From positions 62,001-126,000 of the forward strand of contig JAEWAQ010000062.1 in assembly GCA_023391635.1 (NCBI GenBank): DNA of 64,000 bases. The letters are read 5' to 3'. Origin of the DNA: Bacillota bacterium. GTDB taxonomy: Bacteria > Bacillota > Bacilli > Paenibacillales > Paenibacillaceae. Below the pieces are notes generated by a model. The model was not told the DNA's origin. It made no database searches and saw only the letters and a list, made by a program, of their open reading frames with translations. The position numbers and the translations under genes were made by a program. Shown piece by piece: positions 8,875-17,235 of the stretch. Position 1 is the stretch's first letter, and each line of letters begins with the position of its first letter.

Positions 8875-9701
8875 ATGGGATTTCGCGAGCGGGCCATTGC
8901 ACATTTGATCGAATATAAGTTGAATATCTTGAAGGTTCAGGAAAAAGGGTTCTGGAAACGTAACAACACCTGATATGCTCATATCTTGCCCGAGGAACGA
9001 ATGAGTTTAAATTTGCTTGAAGGGTATAGAAGCGAATTATGGACTTATATCAGGAATCCGTCTGAACCGATTCATCTTCATAAGGATTTCCACCATCTGA
9101 ACTCATCTCAGGCGCTCTGTTTGAACTTCTTCTATCCTTGATCGCCGATCGCCAAATGCATTTGTTGTTGGAATTGCTGCATTGCGAGGATGGAGTATAT
9201 GAATACGGCGAGTTCGAGAAGGTATCCGGCATAGACGGCACGAACTTTGGTTTCTATATGCAGTTGAAGTCCGCCGATCAAATATTTTTTGAAATCAAAT
9301 ATACGGAGAACGGCTTCGGCAAAGTGCAAGATAGCGAGAAATATCAGAGAAAGTATGAAGAAGTCTATAAGGAACAATTGGCGGGAAAGATTCGACCTGG
9401 CGTTGACGAATATAGCATATTGCCAGATAACTACCAGTTGCTACGGAATATCTCTAATGTGGATGCGCAACGAGACGATCTGCTCATTATTATTTGCCCG
9501 AAGGGCAATGGGAAGCTGCATCAAGAGTTCGAGTATGTAATGGACCATGTAGTCGTACCCGATCTCCATGAGAAAATCAGGTTGCTTACATGGGAAACGA
9601 TACTGCGAGGTCTGGCATCAACGATAGAACATTCTCCGAATGTGCCAAGCCGGTTTGTAGATCATTATGTACAGTTCGGGCAGAAGTATCTATTCTCTTG
9701 A
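8875..9701 (+). pseudogene. PGN_0703-like putative restriction endonuclease, broken
   Basis: A start at 8875 has a perfect AGGAGG 8 nt upstream. The frame is stopped by TGA at 8971 and, after the stretch LNSSQALCLNFFYP, by another TGA at 9139; deleting the effect of one missing base there continues the protein as LIADRQMHLLLELL to a stop at 9701. The SSQALCxNFFYPL stretch and the later QLKSADQIFFEIKYTE (an E-x-K nuclease core) match the PGN_0703 family of putative PD-(D/E)XK restriction enzymes. At least two lesions mean no full-length product unless the opal codon is read through. Confidence 0.65.
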
Positions 9702-9777
9702 CCAAGATTGGGATTCGGTCCAAGTGGACTGTTGTCACAGCATGCACCAGGGCCTATAAGGTGCGTGGATCACGTTC

Positions 9778-9964
9778 AATGGGCGGTGACGGAGATGTGG
9801 TGAAGGTTTACTGGGTGGAGACTCGTATGATTCAAGGTGTACCCGTAAAGCGGGGGGCGGAGTATGGATGTAAACAAAATCGATACGAATTAATAGATGT
9901 CGCCGCGATTATCTATGGTGAGAACCATACACGGTTCTTTCTTGCAAATCCAACGAATAATTGA
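9778..9964 (+). CDS. Short unrecognised ORF
   Basis: A 61-codon frame from ATG 9778 (the frame is open further upstream, inside the nuclease relic). The product contains VVKVYWVETRMIQGVPVKRG and IIYGENHTRFFLAN. No clear ribosome site and no recognised family. It may be the tail of another decayed gene. Confidence 0.2.
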
Positions 9965-10061
9965 TTCGAAAAGTGCCGACACGAAGCCGATATTGATTGA
10001 TAACTCCTTTCAGCTTAGCAATATCGCCAATCGGGGGAATACGAGGAACTAAATTGCGCTT

Positions 10062-10313
10062 TTATGGTAAATCAACGTTATATTCACGCTTGGCTTCCTC
10101 CCTCGCGATGAATCCCTCTTTGCTGTTTAATTGCTTCAGTTCCTCATCGCTATAGGGTTCATCAACTTCCGGAAGTTCGGCATAGAATTGATCAAGGTCT
10201 TTGCGAAGCTGTCTCGCAGCCAAATACTCTACAAAATCAAGCGTTGAATTTTGTTCGGTCTCTGGCAGCTTGAGGAATAATTCAAGCAATTTCTTTTCTT
10301 TGTTGATTGCCAT
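10062..10313 (-). CDS. DUF2281-like antitoxin, orphan
   Basis: 83 residues beginning MAINKEKKLLELFLKLPE, with AAAGAGGTGAG 6-8 nt before the ATG at 10313, which is why the longer upstream start is not used. A helix LDFVEYLAARQ and the C-terminal acidic linker EVDEPYSDEELKQL fit DUF2281-type antitoxins, which usually precede a PIN or RelE toxin. Here no toxin gene follows on the minus strand, so the antitoxin appears orphaned, perhaps because the toxin was lost in the decayed stretch at 9.7-10.06 kb. Confidence 0.6.
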   Translation of the reverse strand: MAINKEKKLLELFLKLPETEQNSTLDFVEYLAARQLRKDLDQFYAELPEVDEPYSDEELKQLNSKEGFIAREEAKREYNVDLP

Positions 10314-10470
10314 TGTTCTCACCTCTTTTAAATGGCGGGTTCTACTTCCTTTATTCAATTGTATCCTATATCAGAAATATCGCATACTTAACATTCGTAA
10401 CCGTTATGAAACGCAGCGTAGTCTTCACGAAGAATCGGAAATAAGGGATTCCTCGAACCCCCATTCGTTA

Positions 10471-10541
10471 CCAGGCAGGTGTCACATCGGCGTGATAGGC
10501 TAGGAGATAACTGTATCCAGCTAAATTTTCAGGAGGCCGCC
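10471..10541 (+). repeat. Duplicated leader, copy 2
   Basis: Matches 8735-8795 in three blocks separated by a short insertion (GGCTAGGAGATA region). It ends in AGGAGG 5 nt before the ATG of the McrB-like relic, so the repeat carries the translation start region and perhaps the promoter. Confidence 0.6.
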
Positions 10542-12096
10542 ATGAACATCCCACTCATCGAAGAAGCCTTATCCGTACCCGACACCTCGATGCGCTGCCA
10601 ACGCGTGCTCGATGAAGTACAGCCGGTCCTTCGGCAACTGATGGACGATTTCAAAAGCAAGTATGCCAGCCAGGCTGATAGACTCCTGGACTATCATGTT
10701 CATACTATATGAAGCGACGCTGCGGACGACGATGCATGATGCTCGGAACCCCAAGTATGCGAGCGGCAAGGAGAATACCGACATCGGCAAGAAAGCTTTC
10801 GTCGAATTGATCAACAAGAACCTGCCGCAGACCGAGTATTCCGCCTTCATGCTGTTGCTCAGCGGAACGGACCGTAAAATGAAGATCGTGATTCCGAGCA
10901 GCTGCTACCCTTGACAAGCGCAGGCCCTGGATCTATTTCGGTACCTTGATCGATTTCGATCAGATCCCGCCGGCCGAGGAGCTCGTAGACATCCTTTGGA
11001 ACACGTGGCTGCAGCTCGAACTGATCAGAGGCTACCTGTATCGCGAGGCAGCCAGCCATGCGCTTTCACTAATGATTATGGAGCAATTGGATGCGCATCA
11101 AGAGGACATCACTGCGACCCTGTACGGCAAAGATTATCTCGTGAAGTTCGACCTGACGAATCAACGGAAGTCCAATCAACATCGGCAGAAATTCGGCATC
11201 TACGATAAAGGCCAATTGGTAACGGATGGATCACTGGACTTCTTCTTGCGGGAACCGAATGACCAGCATGAACAAGGAATATCAAGCCAGAGCCATGGAA
11301 GCTCTTGCGATGCATGGCTTTCGACTGGAGGGCAACTCGTTCGTCGCCGGCACGTGGGATAATAGCATGTTTCAATTCGTTGAGCGATTGAAGAAGTGAA
11401 GAAGCGGTTAATTACGGCTGGAGTATTGTTCGCGGATTGTACGGAGATGATCAGCCTTCCGAAGGTCGATATGGACGCTCTGCCTCTTCCGGATGGCGAT
11501 GACCCAAGCGAAGATGAGCCTCTATCGGAAGAAGAATTCCAGCATGACTTCAATCTGGCGGCGATCTTGTCCAACGTTAGAGAGAGCCCGTATACTTACG
11601 CGGATGCGATTATTCGGGATTTCCATCTGAACCTGGTTAGCATTGAGGACAAGAATTTCGTCATCCTGAACGGGAACTCCGGAACAGGCAAGACGAGGCT
11701 TTGCCTGCTGTATGCCAATGCGGTATATGGCAGAACGTACGATGCGGCCAACCCCTATTTGCAGGTGATCCCAGTCCGCCCCGATTGGACGGATTCGACT
11801 TCGCTGTTCGGCTACTATAGCGCGCTTGACAAGCGGTATGTTCGGACACCGTTCCTGAAGGGGAAGGAAAATGCCCATCTGTTCGGGGATATCGACAGCA
11901 GCATCGCATGGGGGCGTTCTGTTTGGGACCGTGGGATGCCAGTCAGGAGTTGGAGGGAAAGTTGTTGGGGTTGTTTTGTTGAAGTGGATGTCGGAAGATT
12001 TCAAAGATCGAACTAAACGACGACAAGTTCGTCTTTAAGAAGCAGTGCCATACCGCACATAAGCATTATGTGGAGGAACTTGCGGCGAAGCTATAG
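10542..12096 (+). pseudogene. McrB-like AAA+ restriction ATPase, heavily decayed
   Basis: The gene begins at ATG 10542 after AGGAGG. The protein continues through several frames: IPLIEEALSVPDTS to about 10700, then HDARNPKYASGKENTDIGKKA, then a shift near 10905 into TLIDFDQIPPAEELVD, then a shift near 11270 into NKEYQARAMEALAMHGF, then about 11396 into a segment with Walker A GNSGTGKTRL and RPDWTDSTSLFGYY, the substrate loop typical of McrB-type AAA+ proteins. The sequence breaks near 11950 and a last piece, KIELNDDKFVFKKQCHTA, runs to the stop at 12096. Walker B and the sensor region are missing, so a central deletion is likely. No McrC partner is adjacent. Confidence 0.65.
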
Positions 12097-12211
12097 ACCG
12101 AGGCTGATAGCCTCCTTGACATTCTTCTATAGTTGCTTAATAGGATGGTATCCAGCAGTTCATACTAATTCATATTAGATCTAAAGAGGTCGCCTTAATT
12201 CGGATCAGGTA

Positions 12212-12220
12212 TGTTATAAT
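12212..12220 (+). promoter_or_regulatory. Extended -10 promoter of the BREX operon
   Basis: TGTTATAAT is an exact extended -10 element (TGn plus TATAAT), 42 nt before the HTH gene start. No good -35 is seen, which extended -10 promoters tolerate. Confidence 0.55.
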
Positions 12221-12262
12221 GATTAAGTCTTATTCGTTGGGCAACATTAGGGGGAAAAGCAA

Positions 12263-12454
12263 ATGATTAACGAACCTGAAAAGTGGTCAAGCCTTGAAGA
12301 AATTGCCGAGCATCTAGGTGTCAGCAAGGACACTATTCGGAATTGGATTAAGAAAGACGTCATCCCGCACCGTCGGATTGGAAAACAATACAAGTTCAAG
12401 ATTTCAGAAGTGGACGCTTGGGTGGACAGCGGCAAGAGTGCTGAGATTGAATAA
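12263..12454 (+). CDS. Excisionase-type HTH protein heading the BREX operon
   Basis: 63 residues that are almost entirely one MerR/HTH_17 (excisionase family) winged helix: SSLEEIAEHLGVSKDTIRNWIKK, then IPHRRIGKQYKFKISEVDAWVDS. A GGGGGA ribosome site lies upstream. It is 47 nt before brxA on the same strand. Small HTH proteins often head BREX loci, and this one probably acts as local regulator. It differs from BrxR, which is a larger WYL protein. An excisionase role of an integrated element is an alternative, but no integrase is near. Confidence 0.8.
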   Translation: MINEPEKWSSLEEIAEHLGVSKDTIRNWIKKDVIPHRRIGKQYKFKISEVDAWVDSGKSAEIE

Positions 12455-12501
12455 TCTGCGGTGATAATATGTCATTGGCGCATGTAAGTAGGTGAAACAA
12501 T

Positions 12502-13107
12502 ATGGAAGCAAACATACCATACAATGGCAGCCTGACTGCCGAGCAGTTCCTTTTCTACGAAATGAGGATTGTTTCTAAGCAATACCTTGAAGGAAAATCA
12601 ATTGACGAAATAATTAAAAATATAAAGCGCGATAACCTGTTCCAGTACCCGACTGAGCGGAAAGTATCCAAACTAGCTAGAGCCTGTCACAGGAGAATTG
12701 TCGCCCTCGGCAATGAGAATCTGGTCTGCGAATTGGCGAACGCTTCCACCGAAGTAGCAAAGCAAATCAATCTCTATGCGATGATGCGATACAACCGCCT
12801 TGTCCGTGAGTTCATGACCGACCTCATCGGCGAGAAGTATCGCCAGCATGATTTCTCTTATACCAAGAAAGACATCAACGTCTTCTTCTCACAGTTGCGG
12901 GAGCAAAACGATGACATCGCCGCTTGGAGCGAGCAAACGATAGTGAAGCTGAAACAGGTGCTGACCAAGTGCCTGATTGAAACGGAGATGCTCGACAATT
13001 CCCGCGCTCGTGAGTTAAACCCCATATTCATTAGTGCTGAACTGGAACGCGGCATCCGTGAAAACAACGATTTGATCGCCCTCCCGGCGTTTAACTGTTT
13101 CAAGTAG
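12502..13107 (+). CDS. brxA: BREX protein BrxA (DUF1819)
   Basis: 201 residues with the BrxA start pattern YNGSLTAEQFLFYEMRIVSKQYLEGKSIDEI followed by basic helices (ERKVSKLARACHRRIVALG) and FFSQLREQNDDIAAWSEQTI. BrxA is a small DNA-binding helical protein resembling the RNA-binding antiterminator NusB fold; it is required or modulatory for BREX phage exclusion depending on host. AGGTGA precedes the ATG. The next gene, brxB, begins within 20 nt. Confidence 0.9.
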   Translation: MEANIPYNGSLTAEQFLFYEMRIVSKQYLEGKSIDEIIKNIKRDNLFQYPTERKVSKLARACHRRIVALGNENLVCELANASTEVAKQINLYAMMRYNRLVREFMTDLIGEKYRQHDFSYTKKDINVFFSQLREQNDDIAAWSEQTIVKLKQVLTKCLIETEMLDNSRARELNPIFISAELERGIRENNDLIALPAFNCFK

Positions 13108-13123
13108 GAGTGTGACCACGGTT

Positions 13124-13681
13124 ATGACTGATATTAAACAAGACCTGGACAGAATCAAATCACGAATTTCGGATACAAATTTCCTTGCTAACAAGGGGTT
13201 ATCGAACGAGGTTGGGATACATGTATTTACATACGCTCCACAGCATGAGTTAATCGTCAGGGATTACATTGAACGGCTTGTCAATACCCCGTCCGATGAC
13301 TTTCGCATCATTGAGCGAGATATGTATAAGATTTTCCTTGAAATTCTGGACGAAAAACGTATACTTGGGGCCTCCCCGGGACTGGAAGAGAAGAAAGGCA
13401 AGGATTTTCTTCTATCTCAGATACAGAAAAACGCATCGAAAGAGGCTTTCTTAGCGAAGATGCACTATGAGCCGCATAAACGTGGTGATGTGCTGTTTCT
13501 GACGGGTATTGGGAATGTGCATCCCTTTATGAGAGCGCATGTGATGCTTGAAATAATGCAACAGGCATTCGCGGATATCCCCATTGTAGCGTTCTACCCA
13601 GGCGAATATAATGGGCGGGACCTAATTTTGTTCGAGAAGTTCCATGACGGGAACTACTACCGGGCATTCAACCTACTTTAA
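13124..13681 (+). CDS. brxB: BREX protein BrxB (DUF1788)
   Basis: About 185 residues. The start is ambiguous: AGGAG at 13106 overlaps the brxA stop, GTG 13112 is too close to it, and ATG 13124 is 13 nt away; the latter is used. The motifs ISDTNFLANKGLSNEVGIHVFTY, HVMLEIMQQAF and VAFYPGEYNGRDLILF belong to the DUF1788 family, which is found only in BREX and related loci. BrxB is needed for restriction but its biochemical role is unknown. It lies between brxA and brxC, as in type I systems. Confidence 0.9.
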   Translation: MTDIKQDLDRIKSRISDTNFLANKGLSNEVGIHVFTYAPQHELIVRDYIERLVNTPSDDFRIIERDMYKIFLEILDEKRILGASPGLEEKKGKDFLLSQIQKNASKEAFLAKMHYEPHKRGDVLFLTGIGNVHPFMRAHVMLEIMQQAFADIPIVAFYPGEYNGRDLILFEKFHDGNYYRAFNLL

Positions 13682-13696
13682 CCGGAGGGAAGCACC

Positions 13697-16600
13697 ATGA
13701 AGATTCAGAGTATGTTCCAAAAAGACATCAACCGACCTATTAACGGCGTTGTCAAGGTTGGACAAGATGATGATGGAGCTATTACGCAGGAACTTGGCGA
13801 ATACATCATCACGAAGGAGCTCCGCCGTCACTTTGGCACGTTTTTCGATAACTACTCGAAAGCGATCGACCAACCCACGGATAAAATCGGAGTATGGATT
13901 TCGGGTTTCTTTGGAAGCGGTAAATCACACTTCTTAAAAATGTTGTCCTACCTTCTAGCCAACCGCGTGGTCGGCGGCAGGAAAGCCGCGGACTATTTTA
14001 AAGATAAATTTGACGATCCACTCATGTACGCAACAGTCGTCCGCAGTACGAATATTCCCACAGAGTCGATCCTCTTCAATATAGACATTGAGGGTCCTAT
14101 TAACAAAGATAAAACGGCAGTTCTCCGTGTATTCGCCAAGGTGTTCTACAACCATCTGGGCTTCTACGGAGAGGACTTGAAGATAGCCAAGCTCGAACGC
14201 TTTGTAGATATGCAGGGCAAGACTGAGATGTTCAGGCAGGCTTTCGAGCAAGTGAATGGCGCACCGTGGATAGAGAGCCGTGCCTCCTACGCCTTCTTTG
14301 AGGACGATATCGTAACTGTCTTGCAAAGTGTGCTCGGCATGAGTGAGATAGCCGCCCGTAACTGGTTCAACGGTGAGGAAAACGCCGATATGAGCATCAA
14401 GCAGTTGGTTGAGGAAATGAAGACGTATGTCGATGGGAAAGGCAAAGACAAAGACTTCCGGTTGCTGTTCTGCGTGGACGAAGTAGGTCAGTACATCGGT
14501 GATGACAGTGACTTGATGATAAACCTCCAGTCTATCGTTGAAGAAGTTGGAAGCAAGTGCCAAGGCAAGGTCTGGGTCATGGTCACAAGCCAAGAAGCGA
14601 TCGATTCCGTCGTAAAAATCAGCGGTGACGACTTCTCCAAGATTCAGGGACGTTTTAATACCCGATTGTCTCTATCATCCGCATCGGTAGACGAGGTTAT
14701 CAAAAAGCGTATTCTCGAAAAGAATGAAGACGCCGACCAGCTTCTACGGCTTGTTTATGACAAAGAACGCGCCGTACTGAAAAATTTATTCACATTCAAC
14801 AATGCGGTATTGGACATCAAGGGATACGCGGATGGCGCAGAGTTTTCCGCTACATACCCATTCGTGCCTTATCAGTTTATCATCATTCAGAAGGTTCTCG
14901 CCGAGATCCGCAAGCACGGCAACTCTGGCAAGCACCTCTCGGGCGGCGAGCGTTCCATGCTTTCCGGCTTCCAAGAGGCCGCGCAAAAGGTTCAGGGCAA
15001 CGACGAAAACGCCCTCGTGCCTTTCTCGCAGTTCTACGATACGGTGCATACTTTCCTTGAAAGTCCGATACGCCGAGTGATTGACCGCTGCCAGACTGCA
15101 GCCGATAAGAATGACGGCCTTGAACAGCAGGATGTGAGCGTCCTGAAATTGCTTTACCTCATTCGGTATATCGACGACATCAAGGCGAACATCGACAACA
15201 TCGCCATTCTAATGATTGACGACATCCGCACAGACAAAATAAACCTTCGCCGTGAAATCGCCGCGTCGTTGGAACGTCTCGAAGCGCAAAACTATGTCGC
15301 TCGCAATGGGGATAACTACTCGTTCCTGACCGATGAAGAACAGGACATCGCGATTGACATTCGCAATACAACCGTGGACAGCGCGACGATCGTCCAAAGT
15401 ATTGGTCAGACCCTATTCAACGAAATCTACCCATCGAAGAAATTCAAGTACAATAAATATGACTTCGCCTATGATCAGTATATCGATGAAACCCTTGTGG
15501 GAACTGCGACCGGCGGGGTTCGCTTGCGGTTTGTCACTGTGGCGAGCGACTATTATCATGCTCCTGAAACCAAGCTGATCATGGACTCGCAGGTCAATAA
15601 CGAGGCAATCGTGCTGCTATCAGACGAAGTACTCTATTTCGAGGAACTGGAAACCGCCGCGAAGATTAGAAAGTATATCAAGCAGAAGAACGTGTCACAA
15701 CTGCCTGAGAGCATCCAAGACATCATCCGCAAGCGTCAGGCACAGGCGCGGACGCTTGAAGATAACGCCAAGAAGCAGATCGAAAAGTCGATCGTTGACG
15801 GCGTATTTTACATCTACGGTGAGAAGGTTGAGATCAAGTACGGCAAGGCAAGGGGCAAGCTTGACGAAGCCCTGAAACAACTCATAGAGAGTGTCTACTC
15901 CAAACTGAACCTTATAAATAAGTTCAGCGAGAGCGATGCGGATATTCTGACAACCCTCAACGGGGAGGCGGAACAAATTGGCTTTGCCGGCAGCGGAGCG
16001 AATAACGAGTTTGCTCTAACCGAGGTAAGCCAATGGCTTGAGGAACGCTATATGAGCCGCGTCCCCGTGTCGATGGGTGACTTGCAACGGCGTTATCAGG
16101 CGATACCCTACGGCTGGCGCGAGGTGGACATCGCCGCGCTCATCGCAAGGCTTATCATTTCGCAGAAGATCGAAATCCGTTACGGTGGCGCAGTTGTCGG
16201 CAAGGACGACAGAAATCTGGTCGGCTACCTTCGCAAGAAGTCCGAGATCGACAAGGCGAACGTAAGCCGGAGAATCGCGCCGAGCGAAGAACTGATGCGT
16301 AAAAGCATTGCCTTCCTGCGCGACTGGCTCGGTCAAATGGGGATTCCCGAGGACGAGGATGGGCTTATCGCCTTTGTGAAAGCTACGATCGAACCAAAGC
16401 TTGCACACTATGAGAAGCTCTTGGACGAATACAATCGCGACCGTTATCCGCAGAAAGAAGTAGTAACTGCTGCCCGCGATTTAATAGGCGACATCCTGTC
16501 GCAGAAACGTGACAATGTCGCGCTCCTTACTCGTCTTATTGCCAAGCAAGACGACCTTCGCGACTGTTCCGAGGATATGGAGGAAGTTGAAACCTTCTTC

Positions 16601-17221
16601 AAATCGCAGAAGACTATCTTTGATGCGGCGCGGCAATTACAGCGGGACCTGCATAATGAGCGGGACTACTTCGTTTCGAATACAGATGCGACCGAAAAGA
16701 TAGGCGAGATTTCGTCTATCCTTGCGATGCCAAAGCCCTACGGCAGGATTAAAGACCTCCCCGATCTTGTGCAGGGCATTAAAATAGCCTACGGCATATT
16801 GCTCGAGCAGAAGAAAGAGGAAGTACAGGGTATCATCACGCAATGCATGGGCGATGTCCATACGCTGGCAGGGGTTGGACGCGCTAACGACGAAGTGAAC
16901 AAGTCCGACGACCGATTTGTCGAGTATAAACAGAAAGTCGCCGGCGCGACGAGCTTGACTGTGCTTGACGCGATGATTACACAATTGCTGAATTATAAAG
17001 ATCAAGTGTGCAAACGGATTGAATCTATACTCCACGACCAACCGGTTACACCGGGAGGAGTGGCGCCTCAGAAGCCGCAGAAAATTGTGCAAGTGCGCCG
17101 ATATGACGTTTTTCCTGTCAAACGGTTGGCTTCTCGCGAGGATGTTGATGGTTACCTCGAAAGCATCCGCCAAAAGCTGTACGACACACTGGAAAAAAAC
17201 GACGGTATACAAATTAACTAA
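13697..17221 (+). CDS. brxC: BREX P-loop ATPase BrxC
   Basis: 1174 residues with ACCGGAGGGA before the ATG. The N-terminus IQSMFQKDINRPINGVVKVGQ is characteristic of BrxC/PglY. Walker A is GFFGSGKS at 70-77; a Walker B-like strand follows in LLFCVDEVGQYIG, and a sensor-like VWVMVTSQE. The rest is long and helical with scattered charged repeats. BrxC is a large ATPase thought to assemble with PglX, BrxB and PglZ and to be needed for both methylation and exclusion. Length is typical. The next gene, pglX, starts 14 nt later after GAGGGCGAG. Confidence 0.95.
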   Translation: MKIQSMFQKDINRPINGVVKVGQDDDGAITQELGEYIITKELRRHFGTFFDNYSKAIDQPTDKIGVWISGFFGSGKSHFLKMLSYLLANRVVGGRKAADYFKDKFDDPLMYATVVRSTNIPTESILFNIDIEGPINKDKTAVLRVFAKVFYNHLGFYGEDLKIAKLERFVDMQGKTEMFRQAFEQVNGAPWIESRASYAFFEDDIVTVLQSVLGMSEIAARNWFNGEENADMSIKQLVEEMKTYVDGKGKDKDFRLLFCVDEVGQYIGDDSDLMINLQSIVEEVGSKCQGKVWVMVTSQEAIDSVVKISGDDFSKIQGRFNTRLSLSSASVDEVIKKRILEKNEDADQLLRLVYDKERAVLKNLFTFNNAVLDIKGYADGAEFSATYPFVPYQFIIIQKVLAEIRKHGNSGKHLSGGERSMLSGFQEAAQKVQGNDENALVPFSQFYDTVHTFLESPIRRVIDRCQTAADKNDGLEQQDVSVLKLLYLIRYIDDIKANIDNIAILMIDDIRTDKINLRREIAASLERLEAQNYVARNGDNYSFLTDEEQDIAIDIRNTTVDSATIVQSIGQTLFNEIYPSKKFKYNKYDFAYDQYIDETLVGTATGGVRLRFVTVASDYYHAPETKLIMDSQVNNEAIVLLSDEVLYFEELETAAKIRKYIKQKNVSQLPESIQDIIRKRQAQARTLEDNAKKQIEKSIVDGVFYIYGEKVEIKYGKARGKLDEALKQLIESVYSKLNLINKFSESDADILTTLNGEAEQIGFAGSGANNEFALTEVSQWLEERYMSRVPVSMGDLQRRYQAIPYGWREVDIAALIARLIISQKIEIRYGGAVVGKDDRNLVGYLRKKSEIDKANVSRRIAPSEELMRKSIAFLRDWLGQMGIPEDEDGLIAFVKATIEPKLAHYEKLLDEYNRDRYPQKEVVTAARDLIGDILSQKRDNVALLTRLIAKQDDLRDCSEDMEEVETFFKSQKTIFDAARQLQRDLHNERDYFVSNTDATEKIGEISSILAMPKPYGRIKDLPDLVQGIKIAYGILLEQKKEEVQGIITQCMGDVHTLAGVGRANDEVNKSDDRFVEYKQKVAGATSLTVLDAMITQLLNYKDQVCKRIESILHDQPVTPGGVAPQKPQKIVQVRRYDVFPVKRLASREDVDGYLESIRQKLYDTLEKNDGIQIN

Positions 17222-17235
17222 GCGAGGGCGAGAAG

